The position numbers were made by a program, and so were the translations under genes. The notes beneath the pieces are model-generated. The model worked only from the letters and a program-made list of their open reading frames with translations, was not told the origin of the DNA and ran no database searches. Of a stretch of 64,000 nucleotides of DNA, positions 40,295 to 50,966 are shown piece after piece (position 1 is the stretch's first letter; each line of letters begins with the position of its first letter). This DNA comes from Cardiocondyla obscurior (taxonomy: Eukaryota > Arthropoda > Insecta > Hymenoptera > Formicidae), in contig NC_091891.1 of the NCBI RefSeq assembly GCF_019399895.1, positions 1,426,001 to 1,490,000 of the forward strand. Reading direction: 5' to 3'.

Positions 40295-43200
40295 TCTGAT
40301 CGTATCTGATCAATCACAAGAAAAAGAAGAAGCTGCAGAATGCTCAACTTTATTCCCATCTTTCCGCGAGATCACAATTTTTATTCATGATCGCAATCGA
40401 GTTACTTATAACTTTTTCGAGAATCTAATACTACCAAATTTAATAAATCATATTTTGCAAAAGTAATGTCCGATTTATTTGCGCAATAAATCTTCACGTC
40501 GTGTCTCTACGTTAAAAAGCGGCAATAGCATAAATTTATAACGCATTCTTAAAAATTTATGGAATTTTTAATGCGTAACGTGTACGATGTAAGAAGCGAT
40601 TTATTTGCTAAAATTTCTAAATAAAATATACATATACTTCTTCCATAGGTAATCCCGGATTATTTTATTAAAAAAAAAATTAGTCATTCTCACTTTCTTA
40701 TATGTATTTCGCGCTGTCTAGAAAATTAAATATTAACCACTCATTTAAATAACAAAAAAAAATAACATTTTATCGTTTACTTCGATTTCTAATTACGTAA
40801 AATATTGCAATCTAACTAGTTCTAATTGACTTACTAAAGTTGTAATTTTAGTCTCCAAGGAAAACGATACAGTATGTATACTATACAGCAGTCATATACA
40901 CGCAATATTGAAGCGCTTCGGAGTAGTTTACATATGCCCATCGCGCATATCACATCTGGGTATTCATTTTTACATTCGTAACAAAGGTACTAACCGTTAC
41001 TGTTGCATGGCTGCATTAAGGTCGACGCGATAACATAAACTGAGACTCACGACGATCTGCAATACGCAGCAGGACAGAGATATTCTGAATCACTGATCGA
41101 GTTCCGCGAATTGCAAGGTGGTGAACCTGCACACGCTTCGAGTGCATCGGCTTACCGCGGACACCTTGATGCAGATATGCGAATAATTTGCCTATCCTCT
41201 GTCGTACGAGATCCATTCTAAAATGCTCGTTCAAAGAAATTCTCCCGCTTGCAAAATCCGTTTTACTCTTTATTTCTCGGCAGTGTCGCGGATAAACGCG
41301 CGCGTAGAGAAACGTGCGGAAATATTTTTGTATCAAATATTAAAATATTACATTTTAATATTTATTTAAAAATATAAATATAGATGGACGGTGAACGGGG
41401 ATTTGTTTTTGATGGAAACCTGTACGGATTACATACATCGGTGCATTAATTGCAATCAAACATTGCATCGAACACGTCATTTGCGCTTTCGGACACGGTC
41501 GCGAACAGATCGGATATTGACTTTATGACCGGATCCCCCATTTGATTCCTAATGCGTTGGACCCGAGCGATGCCACGCATCAGCCGACGCCTGAATTGAA
41601 ACCGGATCGTCCCATCATCTCCGTTCTATCACAACGGCGGATGTCTTTGATCGCGTCTCGGTTCTACATGCGGTTCGATTTCAAACATCGACTGCAACCA
41701 GTTATCGTACGGCGCGATCGATCCCGCGGAGCGTTCAACAAACATTAATCTTCGGTGGTCCGACTATCGCTCGACACCACGTCCTAACTTCCATCAATTC
41801 GCCGCCGCGTAATTGAATTGCCAATTAAACGTTTCCAACCATTTTTAACTTGAATGTAAAAAGCGGGAGAGTCTGTAGGGAGGACATTAAACTCGATTCG
41901 CGACATTATAAAGCGGCGTGATTATTCAATATATTTTTTTTTTCTTTTCTTTTTTACGGTTCGATTTCCCGACAGTTTACGTTTACGGATATCTCGACAT
42001 TTTGGCCTATATCTAAATTTCTCGGCATGCGAAAAATAATTTTGATATTTTTATACGACTTGCTTTGAAGTTCCCGACGAGCAAGAATTAACCGTTATCA
42101 TCCGCGAGTAGTAATGTCATTAAGTAATATGTTATAAATGTATTTCTTCACGGCGAACTTCTCGCGGTGGAAGCGACCAATGTACCGCATGCTAACTACA
42201 GATGCAGTTTATGCGAGATGACAGGATGATTGATGTTGCAATTGAAAAGGAGTAAATTCCGAATGCTCGCTGATGGACGCGTTAATGGACATCTGCTAGT
42301 AGATGTAGAACGAAATCTCATTCATGAATCACATTTTCGTATAATGCTCTCGCAATTCTCTCTTTCTTTTTATATCTATAAAATTCTAGAAGTCTTAATT
42401 CTTTCTACAGACAGTATTCACGCTCGGTCCTATTAAAATTAACTGCACAGTGCAAAGCGCGCGGCCATTTACTTATTCCTTCTTCTATGTTAAAGAAAAT
42501 TTTTACATTCAATAATTTCCAATAAAATAATACGTGAAATAATATGTAAAATATTATTCGGAGTATGAATTCTTTTACTATGCGCGTTAAACTGCTTAAA
42601 AGTATGTGTGAATAACCTAAACTTTATTTCAACAAATCAACAAATTATTTCAATTCCAACTAAATGGACCCTCAGCTACGTGAACCCCTTTCCCTCTTCT
42701 GACTTTTTTTTTACGTTTCAGTTCTTCTCTTTCTATTCGTACTGTTTCCGCGCCATTAAACTGCCCGTTCATTGTCTGATATCACGGCACACTTGATTAT
42801 AAGTCGATTCATAATCGAATTCAAATCGTTTAACCTTCCGGCAATCGTATATTTGCATGCGATAACCATCTTGCCTATTACGGGATCATACATATAATAA
42901 AATGTAGTAAGAAATAAAATTATTCATCGGTTCGCATCAGCGGCAAGAAGTTGACTGGAATTAATCGACTAAAATTATAATAAAATTATTATAATTAAAA
43001 TGTTTACGAAGATACTTGCTTTATTTAATTTTAATCAATTTAGAATTCAATGAACGATATCCAACATCAATTATACTTGGCACACATATCGCTCCGTATA
43101 CGATTACCGGAAAATTAATTTGCAACTGACATTAGTCTGATAACTCGAATGGAGAATAAATAAATATTTATCCGAAGTAAACGCTATTTCCACGATGACA

Positions 43201-46200
43201 AGTAAAAGCTGCTAAATTGGGTCCTGAAGAGGTGTTAAGTGACAATGTCGCCGTGAAGGGAATACGCAGAGTTTCTCATTATGGACCTGTCTAATTTTCT
43301 TTTCATCAACCTCTACCGCGTTTCTCGTATTCTTTCCATTAAAATCTACTCTAATTACAAGTATTCTACCGTACATTCTCTTGCACGAAAGTGCTGAGCA
43401 CATTTTGTGTGAAGGACACGTCGCTGACGATATGAATTTCATTAAATATTTCTTTTCGGTTTTTTCCCGTAACTAATAACTTTAGAATAATAGGCAAAAT
43501 TATATTTTTTATATGCAAAACATTGTAAACTTTGCATTTTTCTTCTTTTTATTTTTACGCCGTTTTAAGGTATCTTTGGTTACTTTACTATCTTTATTAT
43601 CTTTAATTATTTGAGTTGATGTGATGAAAATATATTATATATAATAGTCACCGCACCATAATCTTTTTGAAACGCATTTAAGAATTAAAAACAAAGGTTA
43701 GGCTTAGTGCGACGCTACGTGCCTTATCGAGCGTCAGCAAATGTAAATCAAATCCACTATTGCGGAAAATGGGCCGTGAGAGAAAGGGGTACAATCTGAT
43801 AGTTCACGATAAATGGACGAAACGTGGCGGGGAGCTCGCAAAAGTTCCGCAGTGTAGAAAAAGAAACGAGACAGAGAGAGAGAGATGGAAATAGTGCTGC
43901 CGGCTATTCACCTAAAATCTGACCAAACTACTTCAAATTTTAATGCAACCTCTGAATTGTTATCAATACCCTTTCAAAGAAAATCTTTTTATGTCTCTGT
44001 CCTTTAATAGTTTAATTCATTAATTAATATTTTAAAAATATATTTACTCGTGAATGTCACAGTTAAAAGTTATAGAGATATTAATTAATTTAAACGGGGA
44101 GATCTATAGATCAAAAATAATTGATGCAAAAAAAAAAAAAGAAGCTTTATATTGTAATAACGCGTTTACGTCTCGAACTAGCAAATAACTATCACTTTAT
44201 CACTTTAGAAAATACCCACCGGTAATGTGTTTAAATATGAATAGCCGGAATTTCTAACGCTATTTCAGCTTTCATGACGATAACAAGAATGTGGCATAAC
44301 ACGCTAGTGCAGGATGCGCTACTTAGGTCTACGTAAATGCATACCGTCGGATAATTAACGTATATTGCCGACCATACGGGATGCACCTGCGCACCTGTTA
44401 TTTATCTCATCCGCGCGAGTATGCGATTTCTTATACCGCCACGACATCCGCTCGCAATTTGCTGATGGCAAAGCACCGGACATGACAGACGAACGTAGCT
44501 TATGTTTTTTTTTTTTTTCCGAAACCCGCAGGTTATCGCGAAATAAGAACGAAATATAAAAAATAAAAACGCAAACGCTTCGGCTGATAATAAAAGAATT
44601 TACAAATTTATCTCGCGTATTTGTATCTTTTTGGTAAGAGCGTTAAAAACGACTTAAAAAGATCCGATGCAATCTTCTAAGAAAAAAAGTTGTTTCTTCA
44701 CAAAATATAATGTTTTATTTCGAATCTAAATCTTATTCGCGTTTTATATGTACAATAATTACTTTGATTGAATTACAAAATGGAAATAGTATATCATATT
44801 TACTACTGAACGCGTGTCTAAGTTTTCTAGTACAGGTAAGTCGTGTCTTTATACCCGAATGCACATACGGATGCATACGCACAGGCGCGATGCGCTGAAG
44901 TGCATTTTACCTTATAATAGAGAACTCGACGGCAACTAACTGCGTGCTTATTGTTTCGAGTTTCAAATTACTACTCCCAAACGTCTCGAACTACCACGCG
45001 GCCGGCAAACAAACCTGGCGATGCCCACGAGACTCGCTCTGTGAATTTCGCGCGATCGTCGGATTCGGTAAAAACTGCTATTGAGAATCTGAACTTTTTT
45101 CCGAGTACAAACCACTTCCTTCCTCGCGCGCTAGTACCGCGGGTTATCGAGAGTCCTTTCGAAGAACCAGATTAATTTTTTCTTTTTGGATCACGTTATA
45201 ATAACGAATAAGACCAATTATACTCCATCTTAATTATTATGCAGATAAGTTACGTGAAAACAATGCTGATGTCTTCTTTTTCTTTTTTGTCTAAAAAATC
45301 GAACAATAGATAACGGTGTGACGCGCGTATATGCATTGCGTTAAAGTAATATAAATGCAGTCGCTGAAAACCGTGCCTCAAAGAAATCTGAAAGATCCTG
45401 TTATCATAGGCAATACGTTATGCGCCCAGGGGTTAAAGCGAACGCACCGGAAGACTACTCATTTTCCTCCATCGCACTAGCCGTCATTATACGCGGATTA
45501 TCTCCACCGGTAGTAAAATAAAAAAAACTCGGACGCGAGCGCGATCGTAAAGATTTATAGCCGAGTTTACCGTCGAGCGAGCAAAGTTTCAGCGAATTAT
45601 AGAGGGAAGCGTGCGTACTAACTGCACGACTTCTACGAGTGTACACGGTTTGTTTCGGAATATCCTTACGGCATTAAACTTTTCGCACTGCTAATTAATT
45701 ACAAGTTGAATAGCATTTTCCTTTAAGTGCAAATATTTCTCCTTATATTTCTACTGTTCGATCCTTGCTTAACTGGGTTAAAGATTCACATGGCATTTTT
45801 AAAATACATTTTACAACATTTCAAATCTGAAATGTATACAACGTAACATTTTAAATTTATATTTAAGTATTTATATTTATATATTCACGTATTTGTGCGT
45901 AAAATCTGAGGTAGTTTCCTCTGTGATCGTAACCTTCCGCGTAAATTCGAAAATTTCTACTTTTTTTATCACGATCAATAATAACAATAATGGGCGATAA
46001 CAGCGAAATATGTGCATCGCCCACAAAATCGTAATATGTTGCGGCAAACAGATAAGCTGTAATGTCCAAAGTAATGTTGATCCAGTTTTTCATCAAACGG
46101 TTTATTTCAACGAATAGCGGACGCGATGTGTTACATACGAGATGAATATTTTCCATTCGATCATACAGAACGGAAAAATCAATTCGATGCAGTCTATCAC

Positions 46201-46791
46201 GCGTGTGTGCGGTGTAAATAGCGATCGAGATAACAATAGAATGTTCCGTGCTGTATTCTCCTCTCTTGCAAGAGAAGGATTCTAGGACCTTACACTTTTA
46301 TGACACCCAAGAGCGCTTTTCCGACCAACGATACCCAGTCGAGAGCTTACTTTTCGCACGTGAAAATGGTTTTCATTCCGTCTCCAATTCAGACGACGGC
46401 ATACATCATGAATCATGTAAAATGTTTGCCTTTTGATAACCGCGTTAATGAACAATTAATGCTTTCGCATGAGTTCTTTCGAGATTACTAGCGGCTGATA
46501 AAATTCAGGTCTGTTATTTTAAGAAAAATTTATTAGCAAATTATCTACGTTAAAAAAAAATGAAAAAAAATTAACTTTAATTACTTCATAAATAAATTAT
46601 CTTTACTCGCTTTTATCGTTCGTTAAGATTTGCTATTTTGCATGAGCCAATGAGACTACGGAGAATCGTAGGTCGGTTGACGCCTCTAGTCTTTTTCTCT
46701 CTTCCGGAAACCGGCAATCACTCCTGAAATATCCCGGAGGGCAACAAGGGAAGACGTCGGCGGATTATTGTTGGTTCGACGCTCGCGGTTT
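40295..46791. other. AT-rich stretch without a supported gene
   Basis: A 106-codon minus-strand open frame (41016-41336) contains HFRMDLVRQRIGKLFAYLHQG, followed by a donor-like GTAAGCC at 41156-41150. It is the best of several weak ORFs here. A plus-strand CTAGTACAG|GTAAGTCGTG site at about 44836 resembles a donor, but no good exon leads into it. There is a short GA run at about 43870-43885. Minus-strand hydrophobic ORFs at 45863-46156 have no family signature I can defend. Confidence 0.45.
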
Positions 46792-46831
46792 GATGCCAGT
46801 ACCTAGACACCGGTGTCTAGACATCGGCATC
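46792..46831. promoter_or_regulatory. 40-bp imperfect palindrome containing a Smad-type GTCTAGAC box
   Basis: GATGCC and GGCATC form the outer arms. The inner 18 bases CTAGACACCGGTGTCTAG (46803-46820) are a perfect palindrome. Overall 16 of 20 arm positions pair. GTCTAGAC (46815-46822) is the well-known palindromic Smad-binding element. The flank is GC-richer, with a CCAAT match at about 46649. Whether it is functional is unknown. Confidence 0.45.
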
Positions 46832-46930
46832 GACGTTGTCGCCGTAGCCACTCCGTAGAATATCCCGTGGGAAATGCGAAAGGTTTATTCCCGTCTCATC
46901 TTCTCTCGGCGAAATTCTCACCGGCACGTT

Positions 46931-46952
46931 GCGTCGCGTCGCGTCGCGTCGC
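46931..46952 (+). repeat. GCGTC pentanucleotide microsatellite
   Basis: Four exact copies of GCGTC followed by GC. A frame read through this tract repeats VASR-type residues, and the ORF over it (46874-47062) is probably an artefact of the repeat. Confidence 0.75.
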
Positions 46953-49761
46953 ATCTCCGGACGAATGGACCCGCACGAAAACAAGAACGTAGAGTAAATA
47001 AAAGGTACCCACTCGCATTATTAATTGCATACCGGAAAAAAGCCGGAGTCAATTATTCCTAGATTAACGGAGATATTACGAAAAATCTTGAAAAGTGTAA
47101 TAGTTTATTTGAACAATCGTATAATAAATCATCGCAGCGAAATAATAGGTCTCGAAGTTGAATATTTATGTTAACATTTAATTATTTAAATATTGGTTTA
47201 TTTTCTTGTAATAAATTTAATACTTTAGTGAATTCAATTTTTTTTTTCTATTTTTCTTACAAATTGAATTATTATTTGTAAGTGATCAACACTTAAGACG
47301 AGATCAAAACAGATTCGCAACCAAAATGTAGTATTGTACGGCGAACAGCATTCAGTGTCCGAATCGCTAAGCATTATTTGAAGCGAATGGAGATGCGACA
47401 CGATGCGTCGAACAATGAAATCATCGCGATACGGGAAATAGCGCGTAAATCGTAAATGTTTATCCATCATCAAATCGTTCACTGACCATAAATATCGGTC
47501 TTGAATAAATAGAATCCAGACGCGCAAACTTTCATGCGAAAAAAAAAAAAAGAAATAAATAAAAAATTTAATCTCTTTTCAATTCAAAACCGGGCGAAAT
47601 TAAAACGGGAAGAAAAAAAAGTTACGAAATCTCTTCACGTGGAAATTATAATCAACAGTCCACATTTCTTTAACTGCAGTCTGTATTTGGAAAATCGTCG
47701 GTTTCCCAGCAGTGTTAGATCAAGTTAAAAAGAATAATTAAAAAATATATACGAATTAGTCCAAACTATGGGGCACCGCGGAATGAAAAAGACCGACTCT
47801 TTATTTACACACGGTACACATCGGTTTTTTTTTATGTTGGCAGCGCAATCCGCAACACGCCAAGCGAAAATCTCGACGTAGCTCAAAAACGCAACGGACC
47901 GCGCGTTTCGTTATTTCGTGAAAATTCACGGGAACGCAGTCGTCCGATGATTACGATACAAATCCAGAAGAAAGGGAGATTCCACGTGGGAATTAAAAAT
48001 GCGCCATAGACCAGCGCGAGGAGGACGGGGCGGGGAACCGCGAAAGTCGGAAACGGAGATCTCGCGAATAAAATGAGATTTGATAAAGCGCGCAAGCGAC
48101 AACAAACGGGTGATATAACAACGACTCGTTGAAAAACGCGGACCATCGTGGCGTGGTTTCGGCACTGCGAATACATGCAGCTCGACAAATTAACTTTTTT
48201 TGCGAAACAATGAAAGCACACTACGCGTGTTCGAATATTGTCCTGGACGTATATACGTCTGCACAATGTCCGCGCAACGATCTGCTCTTTTTATTTTTGC
48301 CATTGTTAACGAAATCTTGTGAAAGGGGGTAATATATGTATATTCAATAAAACTAATCATATACTCTAAAAAAAAAATAATGACAAAATTATAATTATTC
48401 TTCGTTATCTCTGGCCAATAAATAAAATAACAATCTCGACTCTAAACCGTGCGAAAAGACTTTGTAAATCAAGTTATGTACAATTTTTTTTTTCTTTTTT
48501 TCCAGCAACGTAATATACGATATTATATGTATAATATCCCCCTTTCAACTCGCGCGATTTAACTCGGTTCAATTTACTGAGACCGTCAGGTGCATAAGAA
48601 AAACCGCGTAAAATGTAGCGGAAGAAAAGTAAACGACTGTAATTAATCGATCCACTAAAATAAATGCGCATGCAACGAGCCGCAGAATAATTCACGCACT
48701 TTCGGGTCATGTCTCTTCAGCCATATATGCGGTTTCGCGATGCTGTGTGCGCCGATGAACACAGCCGCGTGATGATCCCGTGTATCCACCGTGTGTCGCA
48801 TAACAGGCCGCGCATGACATACGTTACGGTTTCGCAAAATGTGTAATTGCGTACGACTTCCATCGTCTGTCGTTCGCACACATGGCGGACGTTATAACGT
48901 GCACATGTGTCGCGCGGTGCAATAGAATAGTGTCCAAACTCGTAAAAAAGTTTAATTGCCAGCACATCAGCCGGACAGCTTGAAATTTACAAAAATTGAG
49001 AACTATTCAAATGTGTCCTAAAAATGTAAGCTCAGGCGTGCACGAATGCACTCAATTCAACAGAGACTAAACTACTAGCCGAATTGTATGCCCGAAACGC
49101 GAACACAGCGGTGGAAAAATTGCGAATAAAATCCGTTTTAAGGTTTTTAATTAACGTCGCGTTATTAATAAAATAGGTGAGCGTGTTGTACTCTAAACAA
49201 ATCCACTAAGAAAGAAAGGAACTGTCAAGTAAAAAAGTTATGGTGTTGGCATTGAAAAGCTTTCCTACGCGGTGCAGGGTTATTAATAAAGATTATAAAA
49301 GCCCCTTATAGCATAACTTTCAAGCTTCCAGTATTAATATATCCATATTTTCGTAAGGCTTATACTTTTACCAGATATTATTTTTCATATCACACGGATA
49401 AACACGATATTCAAAGAGCTGGATAGATTTTATTTTCGCTCCCAGCAAAATCGCGATTCAATTTCAGTCGCAGCGCAATGAATTATAAATACACACGTAT
49501 TAAAACTTTCATAATTTAATTTGCGTTACGCTTTTAAATGTGTTAATGCAGACAAGAAGATAAAAATATTTCACATTTACTTCATAAATTTTGCCGAGCG
49601 AGTTATTGAACGTAATTAATTTTTGTCCCGTGTCACGAAATATTGCGCACCCAATTTTTCGCGCGAGCTGCTGTTTGCGATTTATTAATCAAAATACATT
49701 CGTATTACGAATCGAATCGTGATATCCTATCGGCGATTTTGAGATTCAATTTAATTTTAAT
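46953..49761. other. AT-rich stretch without a supported gene
   Basis: GC-richer sequence at about 47860-48180 and 48660-48930 gives overlapping open frames on the minus strand, none with a recognisable domain. The minus ORF at 47234-47527 is hydrophobic but has no receptor signature. The last 700 bases are AT-rich and lead up to the hairpin at 49762. Confidence 0.5.
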
Positions 49762-49860
49762 ATTTAATTAATACGTCCAGGCAAAGACGGTCTTCGCGAT
49801 TTTCGAGATCGAGGACGACCTGGTGAAAGTACCGTTTTTGTCTGGACATACTAATTAAAT
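49762..49860 (+). ncRNA. Long miRNA-like or foldback hairpin (99 nt)
   Basis: The two 30-nt arms (49762-49791 and 49831-49860) pair along their whole length. On the plus-strand RNA, 26 are Watson-Crick pairs, two are G-U wobbles and two are mismatches. The core is GTCCAGGCAAAGACGGT against ACCGTTTTTGTCTGGAC. The GC-richer arms stand out from the AT-rich surroundings, and the loop region can form a further small stem (CTTCG with CGAGG). Size and arm pairing fit a microRNA precursor. Against this, the AT-rich outer arms (ATTTAATTA/TAATTAAAT) would also fit a small foldback MITE. I do not recognise the arms as a known insect miRNA. Confidence 0.4.
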
Positions 49861-49901
49861 GTTACAATTAAATCGAACGAGAGTAACGAATAGATAGTCG
49901 C

Positions 49902-49914
49902 GGGGGGGGGGGGG
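49902..49914 (+). repeat. G13 homopolymer
   Basis: Thirteen consecutive G at the left end of a GC-rich block. It could be real or a sequencing/assembly artefact. It could contribute to a G-rich structure near the putative 5' end of cassette 2. Confidence 0.85.
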
Positions 49915-50125
49915 CTACGGAGTGAGAGCGAGTGTGAGCCTACGTGCCGCGCGCTAGGTATATTCCCCCACCACTTCCACTCTCGCTTTGTCCTTTACTA
50001 GCGGTCGCGCGGAACACTCGTACGTACGCACTCACAGCAACCGCGTGCTCGTGCCGAAATTAATACGTACTTCTGTTTAACGAATACCGCCCGGCATGAG
50101 AACAATCTTCTCTTCTCTATTTTCC
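49915..50125 (+). promoter_or_regulatory. GC-rich block upstream of cassette copies 2 and 3
   Basis: CpG-rich DNA with the look of a promoter or first exon: runs of CACTC/CGTACG and no open coding frame of note. It directly precedes the 27-bp tandem repeat and exon A of copy 2. No clear TATA or TCAGT initiator was found, so the start site is unknown. Confidence 0.3.
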
Positions 50126-50203
50126 GTGTGAGGAGAGTACGCGCGATACTCTGTGCGAGGAGAGCACGTGCGATTCTCCGTGCGAGGAGAGCACGTGTCG
50201 CAG
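50126..50203 (+). repeat. 27-bp tandem repeat, about 3 copies
   Basis: Units start at 50126, 50153 and 50180, each beginning GTGYGAGGAGAGYACG. The third unit runs straight into the shared cassette sequence at CGCAGCCGG, so this array forms the left junction of copy 2. Confidence 0.75.
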
Positions 50204-50560
50204 CCGGTTCGTCGGGTCGTTTCGGGAGTTCCGTTAATTATCGGGCGTCTTTATCACGATTATCTTTTTACGGGAGTGCGTTCGCGGGTATCTAGTGCGC
50301 GGAAGGATGGCTCGACACGTCCCATCTGAGAGGATGAGCAGGCCCACCAGGAGGCATCCTGCATCGGCGGAGCAACTTTTAAGTAAGCATTAATTTCTCT
50401 AATAAAATCTTTATTGAAAGAAAAACCTTTACTTTTTTTTTAAATTAATTTTTTAAACTAATATATGTGTCTACATTAATATATTTCTTTTTATGTTACA
50501 GTCACCGGCAGAATTTTACAACTCCGCTGTATGCAGATTGGTAAGTCAGTAACTTGTTTT
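50198..50560 (+). repeat. Duplicated two-exon cassette, copy 2
   Basis: Exon A ends at 50382 with TTTTAA|GTAAGCATT. The intron is 50383-50501 with a TTTTTATGTTACAG acceptor. Exon B is 50502-50540 (39 nt), ending GATTG|GTAAGTC. Compared with copy 1, exon A lacks part of the AT-rich middle and has a one-base insertion. The ATG frame (MARHVPSERMSRPTRRHPAS...) therefore does not stop at the exon end but reads on across the splice into exon B (ITGRILQLRCMQI). Confidence 0.65.
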
Positions 50561-50583
50561 TTTTTTTCAGGATTTTCTTTTTC

Positions 50584-50966
50584 AGGAGTGCCGAAATATA
50601 ACGCGCGATAGTGTTCAGTAAATTTCGCGATAATAAAATCACGGTCGCGTTCGCGAGTGACTTGTGCGCGGAAGGATGACTCGACACGACGTCTCATCTG
50701 AGAGGAGGAGCAGGCTCAGGATGGGCATCGTGCATCGGCGGAGCAACTTTTAGGTAAATATTAATTTTTTTTTTTTTTAATCTTTATAAAAATAAAATTT
50801 TACTTTTACGTTAATTTAAATACGTGTCTACAATAATATGTTTCATTTTATGTTACAGTCACCAGCAGAACTCTATAACTCCGCTGACGCTGCAGACTGG
50901 TAAGAAGTCACATGATTTTTTTTTTTTTTCGTAGTGTGTAGTTAGGGTCTTTTAAAAAATAGAGCG
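50584..50966 (+). repeat. Duplicated two-exon cassette, copy 3
   Basis: Exon A ends at 50753 (TTTTAG|GTAAATATT). The intron is 50754-50858, and exon B is 50859-50899 (41 nt), ending GACTG|GTAAGAAG. The ATG frame in exon A (MTRHDVSSERRS...) again ends in TAG exactly at the exon border, as in copy 1. Two acceptor-like T-run/CAG sites (ends 50570 and 50585) precede this copy. The gap from the copy 2 donor is under 50 bases, too short for a normal intron, so B2 and A3 are unlikely to be spliced to each other. Confidence 0.65.

Noticed and set aside
41016..41336. 106-codon minus-strand ORF with a protein-like middle
   Set aside because: No acceptor, start context or family similarity. The donor-like site inside it would cut the frame. 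Kept only as a note.
45863..46156. 97-codon minus-strand ORF, possibly receptor-like
   Set aside because: No signature residues and no splice sites. Composition fits chance AT-rich translation. The same reasoning covers 47234-47527.
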